64,000 bases of DNA from JAGPUQ01 sp036677085 (GCA_036677085.1 JAKFFI010000022.1:1-64000); one strand, 5' to 3'. Numbered from the stretch's first letter, positions 39,401 to 49,131 are shown. The notes: generated from the sequence alone by a model not told the origin. Program-made: numbers and translations.

Positions 39401-40495
39401 GTGACACAGGCGAAGCGGGCGTTGATTACCGGGGTGACCGGGCAGGACGGCGCCTATCTGGCCGAACTGCTGCTGCACAAGGGCTACGAAGTACACGGCA
39501 TCAAGCGCCGGGCTTCGTCCTTCAATACCGACCGTATCGATCACCTCTATCAGGACCCTCATGTCACGGATCGCCGGCTGATCCTGCATTACGGCGACCT
39601 GACCGATGCCACCAATCTGATCCGGGTGATCCAGCAGGTGCAGCCGGACGAAATCTATAACCTCGGGGCGCAGAGTCACGTCGCGGTTTCGTTCGAGACG
39701 CCCGAATACACCGCCAATGCCGACGCGCTGGGTGCGCTGCGTCTGCTGGAGGCGCTGCGCATTCTCGACATGGGCCAGCGGACGCGGCTCTACCAGGCGT
39801 CCACTTCCGAGATGTACGGCAAGGTGCAGGAGACACCGCAAACGGAAACCACACCTTTTTACCCGCGCTCGCCCTATGGCGTCGCCAAACTCTACGCGTA
39901 CTGGATAACAGTGAATTACCGCGAGGCTTATGGGTTCCATGCCAGCAACGGCATTTTGTACAACCACGAATCGCCAGTGCGCGGCGAGACCTTCGTCACC
40001 CGCAAGATCACGCGCGGCCTGGCGCGCATCAAGCTGGGGCTGCAGGATTGTCTGTATCTGGGCAATCTCGACGCGCGGCGCGACTGGGGTCACGCGCGCG
40101 ATTTCGTCGAGGCGCAGTGGCTGATCCTGCAGCAGCCCGAGCCGGACGATTATGTGATTGCCACCGGCGAGCAACATTCGGTGCGCGAATTCGTGGATGC
40201 GGCGGCCAGGCAGCTCGGCATGAATATCGGCTGGGAAGGCGAGGGCGTACACGAGCAGGGCATCGATAGCGAGACCGGCCGCTGTGTCGTCGCGATCGAT
40301 CCCCGCTATTTCCGGCCCGCCGAGGTGGACACCCTGCTCGGCGATGCGACCAAGGCGCGCACGCGATTGGGCTGGCAGCCGCGCACGTCCTTTGCGGAAC
40401 TGGTGGCGGAGATGGTGCGCGAGGATTTGAAGGGCGCCGAACGCGATGAACTCTGCCGTCGCGAGGGTTTTCAGACGTTTAATCACCATGAATAA
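39401..40495 (+). CDS. gmd: GDP-mannose 4,6-dehydratase
   Basis: First step to GDP-L-fucose: makes GDP-4-keto-6-deoxymannose. 364 residues from GTG 39401: ALITGVTGQDGAYLAELLLH, VHGIKRRASSFNTDRIDHLY, YNLGAQSHVAVSFETPEYTA, and TSEMYGKVQETPQTETTPFY. The YxxxK position reads YGVAK. The last 8 bases overlap fcl, so the two are coupled. ACACGGAGAAAC precedes the start. Confidence 0.95.
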   Translation: MTQAKRALITGVTGQDGAYLAELLLHKGYEVHGIKRRASSFNTDRIDHLYQDPHVTDRRLILHYGDLTDATNLIRVIQQVQPDEIYNLGAQSHVAVSFETPEYTANADALGALRLLEALRILDMGQRTRLYQASTSEMYGKVQETPQTETTPFYPRSPYGVAKLYAYWITVNYREAYGFHASNGILYNHESPVRGETFVTRKITRGLARIKLGLQDCLYLGNLDARRDWGHARDFVEAQWLILQQPEPDDYVIATGEQHSVREFVDAAARQLGMNIGWEGEGVHEQGIDSETGRCVVAIDPRYFRPAEVDTLLGDATKARTRLGWQPRTSFAELVAEMVREDLKGAERDELCRREGFQTFNHHE

Positions 40496-41429
40496 GAACA
40501 GCCGCATTTTCGTCGCCGGTCATCGCGGCCTCGTGGGCAGCGCGATTGTGCGCCGCCTGGAACAGGCCGGATTTGGCAATCTGCTGCTGCGTCGTCATGC
40601 CGAACTGGACCTGCGCGATGCCGCTGCGGTGCAGGCGTTTTTCGCCGCCGAGCGGCCGGAGTATGTGTTTCTGGCGGCGGCGAAGGTGGGCGGCATCCAT
40701 GCCAACGACAGCTATCCGGCGGATTTCCTGCGCGACAACCTGCAGATCCAGACGGCGGTGATCGATGCCGCCTGGCGCAATGGGGTGCGCAAGCTGCAAT
40801 TCCTGGGCTCGTCCTGCATCTACCCCAAGTTCGCGCCCCAGCCGATGCCCGAGGATTGCCTGCTCACCGGGCCGCTGGAGCCCACCAACGAGTGGTATGC
40901 GGTCGCCAAGATCGCCGGCATCAAGCTGTGTCAGGCCTACCGGCGCCAGTACGGCTTCAACGCCATCGCGCTGATGCCGACCAATCTCTACGGGCCGGGG
41001 GATAACTTCGATTTGGCCAATTCCCATGTGCTGCCGGCGCTGATCCGCAAGTTCCACGAGGCCCGGGCGAGCGGCGCGGCGCAGGTGGTGGTGTGGGGCA
41101 CGGGCACGCCGCGGCGCGAGTTTCTGCATGTGGACGATCTGGCCGATGCCTGTTTGTTTCTGATGCAGCGCTACGAGGACGAACGCATCATCAATGTGGG
41201 CGTGGGTGAGGATGTGTCCATCGCCGAGCTGGCGGCGCTGGTGCAGCGCGTGGTGGGTTTCGCGGGCGAGATCGTGCTCGATGCGAGCAAGCCCGACGGC
41301 ACGCCGCGCAAGCTGCTGGATGTGTCGCGCCTGCATGCGCTCGGCTGGCGTGCCCGCATCGGGCTGGAAGACGGCATCCGGGAGACGTACCAGTGGTTCC
41401 TGGCCCACGGGGGCGAGGCGCGGTTGTAA
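40488..41429 (+). CDS. fcl: GDP-L-fucose synthase
   Basis: Epimerase/reductase that completes GDP-L-fucose. 313 residues: RIFVAGHRGLVGSAIVRRLE, FLAAAKVGGIHANDSYPADF, FLGSSCIYPKFAPQPMPEDC (catalytic Cys and Ser) and ATG-proximal Rossmann strand intact; NEWYAVAKIAGIKLCQAYRR holds Y-x3-K. Starts at 40488 inside the gmd 3' end. Confidence 0.95.
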   Translation: MNKNSRIFVAGHRGLVGSAIVRRLEQAGFGNLLLRRHAELDLRDAAAVQAFFAAERPEYVFLAAAKVGGIHANDSYPADFLRDNLQIQTAVIDAAWRNGVRKLQFLGSSCIYPKFAPQPMPEDCLLTGPLEPTNEWYAVAKIAGIKLCQAYRRQYGFNAIALMPTNLYGPGDNFDLANSHVLPALIRKFHEARASGAAQVVVWGTGTPRREFLHVDDLADACLFLMQRYEDERIINVGVGEDVSIAELAALVQRVVGFAGEIVLDASKPDGTPRKLLDVSRLHALGWRARIGLEDGIRETYQWFLAHGGEARL

Positions 41430-41710
41430 GGGGCGGACCGCATCGTTGCCGAATGCAACGGGTCGATCCTCGGGCGCGTCGTTTGCGCGCTCGGTCGAGC
41501 GGCGGCAGTGAACTTTTCAGAGTGCTCGGTTGGGTCGGCGCGGGGTCGGCGTGCGAACCCAGGGTCTGACGTTGGGGGCGGGCGGCGAATACAATAAGTA
41601 TCTGGTTCCCGGTGCCCGGGTGTTGCGATAGTGTTGCGATGATGTTGCGATAGTGTTGCGATCCCGAAAGGTGCGGCTGAGGCCAGGTCAATCAGAACGG
41701 TGAAAAATCG
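41430..41710. other. Intergenic region with an 11-bp tandem repeat
   Basis: No gene was seen in these 281 bp. At 41621-41662 TGTTGCGAT recurs four times at exact 11-bp spacing (starts 41621, 41632, 41643, 41654). This lies about 50-90 bp before the next glycosyltransferase start, in promoter position. Confidence 0.6.
41621..41662. repeat. Four TGTTGCGAT direct repeats at 11-bp spacing
   Basis: Repeat starts are 41621, 41632, 41643 and 41654; the two linker bases vary (AG, GA, AG). Spacing of one helical turn would place all copies on one face of the DNA. Could be a regulator array, or a slippage-prone microsatellite. Confidence 0.75.
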
Positions 41711-43039
41711 ATGAAAGTTGCCGTGGTCCACGATTGGCTGACCCAGGTTGCCGGCGCCGAACGTGTCCTTGAAGAGATTCTCCGGCTCTATCCCGAGGCG
41801 ACGCTGTTTGCGGTGATCGACTGTGTGCCGCCGGAGCAACGCGGCTTTTTGTGGGGCCGCAGGGTGCAGACGTCGTTTATCCAGAAGTTTCCGTTGGCGC
41901 GGCGGTTCTACCGGCACTATATGCCGTTGATGCCGCTGGCCATGGAACAACTGGACCTCTCGGGGTTCGATCTGGTGATTTCCAGCAGCCATGCGGTAGC
42001 CAAAGGGGTGCTGACCGGGCCCGATCAACTTCACATCAGCTACATCCATTCACCCATGCGCTACGCCTGGGATTTGCAGCATCAGTGCCTGCGCGAGAGC
42101 GGGTTGGAGCGCGGACTCTTGAGCTGGCTCGCGCGCTGGCAGTTGCATGGTCTGCGGATCTGGGATCAGCGGACCGCCAATGGTGTCGATCACATGATCG
42201 CCAATTCGGCGTTCATCGCCCGGCGCATTCACAAGATTTACCGCCGCGATGCCACGGTGATCTATCCACCAGTCGATATTGATATGTTCACACCCGGTGG
42301 GCCGGGCGAACGCACCGGCGAGTTCTATCTGACCGCCTCGCGGGTGGTGCCTCACAAGCGCATGGATCTGATCGTCGAAGCGTTCGGACAGCGTCCCGAT
42401 CAGCGGTTGGTGGTGATCGGTGAAGGGCCGGCGCTCAAGCGTATCCGTCGGCGGGCGCCGCCGAATGTCCAGTTTCTGGGCTATCAGCCGGCCGAGGTGT
42501 TGCGGGATCACATGCGCCGCGCCCGGGCGTTCATCTTCGCCGCCGAGGAAGATTTCGGGATCATCCCGGTCGAGGCGCAGGCCTGCGGTGCCCCGGTCAT
42601 CGCCTTCGGCAAAGGCGGTGTCACCGAAACCGTGGTTGGCCTGGAGCAAATCGGCGCCGTCAATGCACCGGTAGCGAAGACGGAGGCCATGGCGGACGCT
42701 GACGCCGGATGCTTGCAGCGCAGTGCCGCGGTATCCGTGGAGGCTGGCGCGCGTGGCGGCAGCGTTCACCCCCTGCGCGGGACCGGCGGCGATCATTATG
42801 CCGCCCCCGTTACGGGCCAGAGCCGCGCACCGACCGGGGTGTTCTTTCCCGAGCAGAGCGTGGCATCCCTGCTCGCGGCAATCGCGCTGTTCGAGGCGAA
42901 TGAAGCCCGTTTCGATCCAGCCGCCATCCGCCGCCACGCGGAAGGCTTCGCGGCGGAGCGGTTTCGCGCGGAACTCAAGGCTCTGATCGCACGTTGCTGG
43001 CGCGAGTGGCAGGCCGGACTGCGAACGCCTCGCGGCTGA
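41711..43039 (+). CDS. Glycosyltransferase GT4 (WbaZ-like mannosyltransferase family) with an in-frame insertion
   Basis: KVAVVHDWLTQVAGAERVLE, HISYIHSPMRYAWDLQHQCL, FYLTASRVVPHKRMDLIVEA and EEDFGIIPVEAQACGAPVIA mark a GT4 enzyme of the WbaZ/mannosyltransferase type. After GKGGVTETVVG (about residue 311) a ~55-residue stretch (42643-42825) unlike the family interrupts before PTGVFFPEQSVASLLAAI. At 442 residues it exceeds the usual ~380. Whether activity survives is unclear. ATG at 41711. Confidence 0.85.
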   Translation: MKVAVVHDWLTQVAGAERVLEEILRLYPEATLFAVIDCVPPEQRGFLWGRRVQTSFIQKFPLARRFYRHYMPLMPLAMEQLDLSGFDLVISSSHAVAKGVLTGPDQLHISYIHSPMRYAWDLQHQCLRESGLERGLLSWLARWQLHGLRIWDQRTANGVDHMIANSAFIARRIHKIYRRDATVIYPPVDIDMFTPGGPGERTGEFYLTASRVVPHKRMDLIVEAFGQRPDQRLVVIGEGPALKRIRRRAPPNVQFLGYQPAEVLRDHMRRARAFIFAAEEDFGIIPVEAQACGAPVIAFGKGGVTETVVGLEQIGAVNAPVAKTEAMADADAGCLQRSAAVSVEAGARGGSVHPLRGTGGDHYAAPVTGQSRAPTGVFFPEQSVASLLAAIALFEANEARFDPAAIRRHAEGFAAERFRAELKALIARCWREWQAGLRTPRG

Positions 43040-43309
43040 CAAAGGCTCCGCCCCCGGGGCGTCGGGTTGCACGCGTTTCCGGGGTAAGGGGCCGCCGCCC
43101 TTCGGCGTAAACGGCGCTGTTTGCCGATGACTCCCGTATCGAGACTGCCGTTTCGAGACTCCGATTTCGAGACTGTCGTGCGGCCCGGACATCGGCTGGA
43201 CCAGCCGGTCTGCCTTTTGCCGCGCCGCGCCGGTAAAATGCCGCGTTTGTGCTGACGGGCGGCGCGCGGTGGCGTCACCGTCGCGTTGGTTGGCGGGATT
43301 GGAAAGTCA

Positions 43310-44164
43310 ATGGCACCACTGGTTTGCATCGTAACCCTCAACTGGCGAGGCGCGGACGACACCCTCGGCTGTGTGGAGTCGTTGCGGCTGCTCACCTACC
43401 CCAATTTTCGCGTGCTGGTCGTGGACAACGGCTCCGGCGACGACTCCGTGGCGCGCATTGCGGAGGGCTGTCCCGACATCGATCTGGTGGAAACGGGCGC
43501 GAACCTGGGGTTTGCCGGGGGCTGCAATGTGGGTATCCGGCACGCGTTGGCGCTGGGTGCCGACTATGTCTGGCTGCTCAACAGCGATACCCGGGCCGAT
43601 CCGCAGGCATTGACCGCGATGGTCGAACTGGCCGAGGCGGATGCCGGTGTGGGCGCGGTGGGATCCTTGATCTGCGATCGCGCGAATCCGGACCGCGTGC
43701 TGGCCTGGGGCGGTGGTCGGGTCGATCTGCGGTTCGGGCGGCCATCGCATACGCTGGCGCAGGTGGCGGACGCCGAGCTCGATTATCTGACCGGGGCCAG
43801 TTTGCTGCTGCGAACCCGCGCTCTGGAAGCCGTGGGTCTGCTGGATGAGGGGTATTTCCTCTACTGGGAGGAGACCGACCTGTGCTATCGCCTGCGTGAA
43901 CAGGGCTGGCGGCTGGCGGTTGCGCCCGGCAGCCGGGTGCTGCACCGGGCGCCGGGCGCGTCGCAGCGCCGTCTGCGCCAGAAAGACCGGCATTTCAATC
44001 AGTCCGCGGTGCGGTTCATGTTTCGCTACGCGAAGCATCCCTGGCCAGCGGTCCTGGTGGGTGGGTCGCTGCGCTTTTGCAAGCGGCTGCTGCACGGCGA
44101 GTTCGGTCGTGCGCGGGCGGTGGTTCGGGGTTTGGCCTGCGGTCTGCGGCAGCGCCATTCCTGA
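43310..44164 (+). CDS. Glycosyltransferase, GT2 family (rhamnosyltransferase-like)
   Basis: A 284-residue GT-A enzyme: VCIVTLNWRGADDTLGCVES, VLVVDNGSGDDSVARIAEG, ANLGFAGGCNVGIRHALALG, and YVWLLNSDTRADPQAL with the DxD-like motif SDTRAD; LDEGYFLYWEETDLCYRLRE supplies the catalytic ED. Resembles RfbN/WbbL-type rhamnosyltransferases, which fits the rfbBACD genes downstream. ATG at 43310 after GGAAAGTCA. Confidence 0.87.
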   Translation: MAPLVCIVTLNWRGADDTLGCVESLRLLTYPNFRVLVVDNGSGDDSVARIAEGCPDIDLVETGANLGFAGGCNVGIRHALALGADYVWLLNSDTRADPQALTAMVELAEADAGVGAVGSLICDRANPDRVLAWGGGRVDLRFGRPSHTLAQVADAELDYLTGASLLLRTRALEAVGLLDEGYFLYWEETDLCYRLREQGWRLAVAPGSRVLHRAPGASQRRLRQKDRHFNQSAVRFMFRYAKHPWPAVLVGGSLRFCKRLLHGEFGRARAVVRGLACGLRQRHS

Positions 44165-44309
44165 TGGGATCACTGATGGGATCGCCGATGGGGTCGCTCC
44201 CGGGGATGCGCGGGTTGCGACGGGCGCGGGGCGCCGTGGCGACGCTATCGCCGGGCGGTGTGGTGACGGCCGCGGGACGCCTTGGCACCCGGCGGCGAAA
44301 GTCTTGCCG

Positions 44310-45320
44310 GTGAAGGTTCTTCTGCTGGCTCCCGAGCAGGGTGGACCCTGCGGCGTGCTGGAGTATTCGCTGCGCCTGGCTGCCGCATTGCAGGAGCTGG
44401 GGGTCCGCGTGACCATCGCGCGCGGCGAGCGCAATGGCCGGCTGTCGGCCTGCGCAGTGGCCGCACAGGCGCGTGCTCTCAAGCCCGATATCGTCCATGT
44501 GCAATATCCGATGGCGCGCTACGGCAGTTCGCTGATGCCCCACCGGGTGGCGCAGTTGCCGCGCTGCCGCACCCTGGTAACCCTGCACGAGTTCTCCCAG
44601 GTGCACCTGCTGCGCCGGATCGCCGGACTGGCGTTCAGCCGCGCCGATGCGCTGGTATTCACCAATGCCTTCGAGCGCGCGGCCTTTGGGCGCTGGTATC
44701 CCTGGGCCCGGGGCCGCAGTCATGTCATTCCCATCGGCTCCAACATTCCCTGGGTGATGGCACAAAAGTCACGGGATGTGGACGAAGTCTGCTATTTCGG
44801 CCTGATCCGGCCCGACAAGGGCCTGGAAGCCTTTCTCGCGCTGGCCCGGCTCGCGGCGGACGCGGCGCCGCAGCTGGGTTTTCGGGTGCTGGGCGCGATT
44901 CCCCTGGGGCAGAGCGCGTACTGCGAACAGATGCGGCAAGCGGCCGGGGAACTGCCGCGCCTGATCTGGGATCTCGGCTGCAGCGACGAAGCGGTCGCGC
45001 AGCGTCTGGCGGAGACCGGATTTCTGTATCTGGATTATCCGGATGGCGCCTCGGAGCGCCGTGGCACCCTGCTGGCCGCACTGGGGAATGGCGCGGTGGT
45101 GATCACCAATCGCGGGCCACAAACACCGCCCGGTCTGGAGTCGGTAGTGCGGTTCGCGACCGGTCCCGCGGACGCCCTCGCCCAGATGCAGGCATTGCGC
45201 GCGGACCCGACCGCGGAGGCAAACCTGCGCCGGGCGGGGCGCGAGTGGGTCAAGCGCCAGGCCTGGGAGGTGATCGCCGCCGCCCACCGCGAGCTTTACG
45301 CGCGGCTCGCGAGGCGTTAG
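44310..45320 (+). CDS. Glycosyltransferase, GT4-like
   Basis: About 336 residues: KVLLLAPEQGGPCGVLEYSL, LKPDIVHVQYPMARYGSSLM, LVTLHEFSQVHLLRRIAGL, YFGLIRPDKGLEAFLALARL and a C-terminal GTLLAALGNGAVVITNRGPQ. A GT-B fold is likely. GTG at 44310; the longer open frame upstream (from 43845) is an out-of-frame shadow of the GT2 gene. Specificity unknown. Confidence 0.82.
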   Translation: MKVLLLAPEQGGPCGVLEYSLRLAAALQELGVRVTIARGERNGRLSACAVAAQARALKPDIVHVQYPMARYGSSLMPHRVAQLPRCRTLVTLHEFSQVHLLRRIAGLAFSRADALVFTNAFERAAFGRWYPWARGRSHVIPIGSNIPWVMAQKSRDVDEVCYFGLIRPDKGLEAFLALARLAADAAPQLGFRVLGAIPLGQSAYCEQMRQAAGELPRLIWDLGCSDEAVAQRLAETGFLYLDYPDGASERRGTLLAALGNGAVVITNRGPQTPPGLESVVRFATGPADALAQMQALRADPTAEANLRRAGREWVKRQAWEVIAAAHRELYARLARR

Positions 45321-45463
45321 CACAATGAAAGTGCTGCAGGAGCGCCGAGTCCCGGGAGCGCCGAGTTGCACTCGGCAATTTTGCCCCAGGCTCCCGGGAT
45401 AAAACGTAAAATCCCGGAACAAACGGTAACTCCGATGCCGCCGATGCGCGACGAGCAGAGACA

Positions 45464-46513
45464 ATGGGCGGGATAGACGTTGCGGACCAAACCCCCGGCT
45501 GCGCCGTGCTGTTCGGCGGTACCGGCTTTATCGGCGGCTTTTTTGCGCGGTTTCTCGTGGACGGCGGCCATTTTCGCAAGGTGTATCTGGTCGACCGGCA
45601 GCCAGTGGCGGCCATCGCGAGTCCTTGGCGACGGCGGCAATTGAGCGGCGATCCCGCCCTTGAATGCATTGCGGCGGACGTGCGCGAGCCCTTCGCTTGG
45701 GTGCCGCCGGAGCCGGTGGCGCTGATCGGCAATTTCGCGGCGGTGCATCGCGAGCCGGGGCATGCGGATGCCGAGTATTACGACACCAATGTGCGCGGTG
45801 CCGAGCAGGTGTGCGCCTGGGCGGCGCGGGTGGGTTGCACGCACATGGTCTTTACCAGTTCCATCTCGCCCTACGGCCCGGGAACGTCGCGGCGCGACGA
45901 ACGGTCGCTGCCGGTGCCGACGACCGCCTATGGCGGTTCCAAGCTGGTCGCCGAGTACATTCACGGTGCCTGGCAGGCCGGTGATTCCCAGCGGCGGCTG
46001 GTGATTGCGCGGCCCGGCGTGGTGTTTGGGCCGGGGGAGGGCGGCAATGTGTCGCGGCTGGTGCGGGCGGTGCTCGGCCGGTATTTTTTCTACGCGGGCA
46101 ACCGCGATACACGCAAGGCGGGGATCTATGTGCGCGAGCTGTGCGCGGCGCTGTGGTGGGCGCTGGAGCGCCAGGCTGCGACGGGGGAGGCGGTGATTCT
46201 GTTCAACGCGACCCTGTATCCGGCGCCGGCGCTCGCCGATTACGTCGCGGCGATCTGCGCCGTGGCCGGCGTCGAGCGGCGGGTGCCGAGCCTACCCCAT
46301 GGTTTGCTGCTGACCGCGGGCTGGCTGCTGGATCTGGTGGCGCGGCCGCTGGGTATCGCGCATCCCTTCAGCCCGGTGCGGATTCGCAAGCTGGTGGCGG
46401 CCAACGATATCGTGCCGGGCTATCTGCGCGCGCACGATTATCCCTTTCGTTACACGCTGGAGACGGCTCTGGCCGATTGGCGGGCGACCTGCCCGGAGGA
46501 GTGGCATCGATGA
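45464..46513 (+). CDS. NAD-dependent epimerase/dehydratase
   Basis: SDR protein of 349 residues: AVLFGGTGFIGGFFARFLVD, FTSSISPYGPGTSRRDERSL, TTAYGGSKLVAEYIHGAWQA (Y-x3-K) and LVIARPGVVFGPGEGGNVSR. A C-terminal hydrophobic segment (LPHGLLLTAGWLLDLVARPL) recalls membrane-associated epimerases of polysaccharide loci. Substrate unknown. Overlaps rfbB by four bases. Confidence 0.82.
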   Translation: MGGIDVADQTPGCAVLFGGTGFIGGFFARFLVDGGHFRKVYLVDRQPVAAIASPWRRRQLSGDPALECIAADVREPFAWVPPEPVALIGNFAAVHREPGHADAEYYDTNVRGAEQVCAWAARVGCTHMVFTSSISPYGPGTSRRDERSLPVPTTAYGGSKLVAEYIHGAWQAGDSQRRLVIARPGVVFGPGEGGNVSRLVRAVLGRYFFYAGNRDTRKAGIYVRELCAALWWALERQAATGEAVILFNATLYPAPALADYVAAICAVAGVERRVPSLPHGLLLTAGWLLDLVARPLGIAHPFSPVRIRKLVAANDIVPGYLRAHDYPFRYTLETALADWRATCPEEWHR

Positions 46514-47598
46514 CGGCGGCTGATCCGGGCGCACGCATTCTGGTCACCGGCGGCGCGGGCTTTATCGGCTCCGCCCTGGTGCGCTTCCTGCTGACGGAGA
46601 CCTCGGCCCGGGTGGTGAATCTCGACAAGCTCACCTATGCCGGCAATCCGGAGTCGCTCGCGGATGTGGCCGGCTCGCCGCGCTACGGCTTTCATCATGT
46701 GGATATCGGCGATGGCCCGGCGCTGCGCGCGGTGTTCGCGGCATTTCGCCCCACCGCGGTGATGCACCTGGCGGCGGAGAGCCACGTCGACCGCTCCATC
46801 GACGCACCGGCGGAATTCATCGCCACCAATGTGCTGGGCACCGGTGTGTTGCTGGAAGCGGCGCGGGAGTACTGGGCCGGGCTCGATCCCGCGGCGCGCG
46901 CGGCCTTTCGCTTTCACCACGTTTCCACCGACGAGGTGTACGGCGATCTGGCGCCGGACGCCGCGCCCTTCACCGAGGCGACAGCCTATGCGCCCAGTTC
47001 GCCCTATGCGGCGAGCAAGGCCGGCAGCGATCATCTGGTGCGCGCCTGGGGACGCACCTACGGCCTGCCGGTGGTGGTGAGCAACTGCTCCAACAATTAC
47101 GGGCCGCGCCAGTTTCCCGAGAAACTGATTCCCCACATGATCCTGAACGCGCTGGCGGGCCGGCCGCTGCCGGTATACGGCGACGGCGGCCAGATACGGG
47201 ACTGGCTCTATGTGGACGACCATGCACGCGCGCTGTATCGGGTGCTGACCCGGGGCCGGGTGGGCGAAACCTATGCCATCGGCGGCCACAACGAGCAGCG
47301 CAACCTGGTGGTGGTGGAGACGATCTGCGATCTGCTGGAGGAACTGGCGCCGGCGAAGCCGCCGGGCGTGGCGCGTTACCGCGATCTCGTCACTCGTGTG
47401 GACGATCGTCCGGGTCACGACCGCCGCTACGCGATCGACGCGGGTAAAATCGAGCGGGAATTGGGCTGGGTGCCGCGGGAGACCTTTGCCACCGGGCTGC
47501 GCAAGACGCTGTGTTGGTATCTGGACCATCGTGACTGGTGGCAGCGGGTGCTCTCGGGTGCCTACCGGCTGGAACGATTGGGCGATAACAAGCTCTGA
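46510..47598 (+). CDS. rfbB: dTDP-glucose 4,6-dehydratase
   Basis: First SDR step of the dTDP-L-rhamnose pathway. 362 residues: RILVTGGAGFIGSALVRFLL, NLDKLTYAGNPESLADV, HLAAESHVDRSIDAPAEFI, STDEVYGDLAPDAAPFTE and SPYAASKAGSDHLVRAWGRT (Y-x3-K). ATG 46510 overlaps the upstream stop. Followed by rfbA after 103 bp. Confidence 0.95.
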   Translation: MTAADPGARILVTGGAGFIGSALVRFLLTETSARVVNLDKLTYAGNPESLADVAGSPRYGFHHVDIGDGPALRAVFAAFRPTAVMHLAAESHVDRSIDAPAEFIATNVLGTGVLLEAAREYWAGLDPAARAAFRFHHVSTDEVYGDLAPDAAPFTEATAYAPSSPYAASKAGSDHLVRAWGRTYGLPVVVSNCSNNYGPRQFPEKLIPHMILNALAGRPLPVYGDGGQIRDWLYVDDHARALYRVLTRGRVGETYAIGGHNEQRNLVVVETICDLLEELAPAKPPGVARYRDLVTRVDDRPGHDRRYAIDAGKIERELGWVPRETFATGLRKTLCWYLDHRDWWQRVLSGAYRLERLGDNKL

Positions 47599-47701
47599 GC
47601 CACAATGCCGCACTTTCCCCGCGCCGCTGCTTCACTCACGCGCTGGATCGGCGGATTCACCCGGTTTTGCCCTTGGGCACAAGCCATGAAGAGAGCGAAA
47701 C

Positions 47702-48595
47702 ATGACGCGGTACAAGGGCATCGTACTGGCCGGGGGCAATGGCACCCGGCTGCACCCCATCACCCTCGGGGCGTCCAAACAACTGCTGCCGATCTACGAC
47801 AAGCCGATGATCTACTACCCGCTGTCGGTGCTGATGCTGGCCGGAATTCGCGACATTCTGGTGATTTCGACGCCGGATGATCTGCCGGGCTTTCGCCGCA
47901 TGCTGGGCGATGGCGGTCGCTTCGGTGTGCGTTTGCAGTACGCCGAGCAGCCGCGTCCGGAAGGGTTGGCGCAGGCTTTCATCATCGGCGCGGATTTCAT
48001 CGGTGCCGACAAAGTGTGTCTCGTGCTGGGCGACAATATTTTTTACGGACATCATTTCTCGGAAACGCTGCGGGTCGCGGTGGAGCGGGAGCGCGGCGCT
48101 ACCATCTTCGGGTATCACGTCACCGATCCGGAACGTTTCGGTGTAGTGGAGTTCGACGCCGGACGCCGTGTGGTCAGCATCGAGGAAAAGCCGGCCAAAC
48201 CCCGCTCCCGTTACGCGGTTCCGGGGCTGTATTTCTACGACAACGATGTCATTGCCATCGCGCGCGGGATCCTGCCGTCGCAGCGCGGCGAGCTGGAGAT
48301 CACCGACGTGAATCGCGCCTATCTGGCGCGCGGAGACCTGCATGTGGAGCTGCTGGGCCGGGGGTTCGCCTGGCTCGATACCGGAACCCACGAAAGTCTG
48401 CTGGAAGCCGGCATGTTCGTGCAGGCGGTCGAACATCGGCAGGGGCTCAAGATCGCCTGCCTGGAGGAAATCGGCTACCACAATGGCTGGCTGACCCGGG
48501 AGCAGCTCGCGACCGAGGGACAGGCGCTCGGTCGCACCGGCTACGGTCAGTATCTGCTGCGGCTGGCCGAGGAGGAGGCCAACGGGTGGAAGTGA
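47702..48595 (+). CDS. rfbA: Glucose-1-phosphate thymidylyltransferase
   Basis: Makes dTDP-glucose. 297 residues: IVLAGGNGTRLHPITLGASK, QLLPIYDKPMIYYPLSVLML, VCLVLGDNIFYGHHFSETL (metal site) and SIEEKPAKPRSRYAVPGLYF. ATG at 47702 after AGAGCGAAAC. Its 3' end overlaps rfbC by 10 bp. Confidence 0.96.
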   Translation: MTRYKGIVLAGGNGTRLHPITLGASKQLLPIYDKPMIYYPLSVLMLAGIRDILVISTPDDLPGFRRMLGDGGRFGVRLQYAEQPRPEGLAQAFIIGADFIGADKVCLVLGDNIFYGHHFSETLRVAVERERGATIFGYHVTDPERFGVVEFDAGRRVVSIEEKPAKPRSRYAVPGLYFYDNDVIAIARGILPSQRGELEITDVNRAYLARGDLHVELLGRGFAWLDTGTHESLLEAGMFVQAVEHRQGLKIACLEEIGYHNGWLTREQLATEGQALGRTGYGQYLLRLAEEEANGWK

Positions 48596-49131
48596 TCGCG
48601 ACCGCGCTGTCCGGCGTGCTGTTGATCAAGCCCCGCGTGTTCGGCGACACGCGCGGATTTTTTCTGGAGACTTTCAGCGCCGAGCGCTACCGCGCGCTGG
48701 CCGGGATCGCGCTGCCCTTCGTCCAGGACAATCATTCGCGCTCGCAGCAGGGGGTGCTGCGGGGTCTGCATTTTCAGCGCACCCGACCCCAGGGCAAGCT
48801 GGTGAGCGTGACGCGGGGCACGGTGTTCGATGTGGTGGTGGACATCAATCCGGCGTCGCCCACCTGCGGCCAGTATGTCGGCGTGGAGTTGAGCGATGCC
48901 AATCACCACCAGCTCTGGATACCGCCGGGCTGCGCCCACGGCTTTTGCGTGCTGAGCACGGAGGCGGACTTCGTCTACAAATGCACCGATTATTACGATC
49001 CGGCGGATGAGGGCGGCCTGGCCTGGAATTGCCCCCACGTGGGCATCGACTGGCCGGTGCGCGACCCGGTGCTGTCCGCCAAGGACGGTAGCTATCCGAC
49101 CCTCGACGCGCTGCTCGGCGCAAGTCGATGA
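48586..49131 (+). CDS. rfbC: dTDP-4-dehydrorhamnose 3,5-epimerase
   Basis: A 181-residue cupin: VFGDTRGFFLETFSAERYR, PFVQDNHSRSQQGVLRGLHF (catalytic His), VTRGTVFDVVVDINPASPTC and WIPPGCAHGFCVLS. The GTG at 48586 is the only start giving the family N-terminus. Overlaps rfbA and rfbD. This is the standard rhamnose copy, distinct from the CDP-branch relative at 23271. Confidence 0.94.
   Translation: MEVIATALSGVLLIKPRVFGDTRGFFLETFSAERYRALAGIALPFVQDNHSRSQQGVLRGLHFQRTRPQGKLVSVTRGTVFDVVVDINPASPTCGQYVGVELSDANHHQLWIPPGCAHGFCVLSTEADFVYKCTDYYDPADEGGLAWNCPHVGIDWPVRDPVLSAKDGSYPTLDALLGASR

Noticed and set aside
41621..41662. Replication iterons
   Set aside because: No rep or par genes, no AT-rich origin box; only four short copies in front of a glycosyltransferase.
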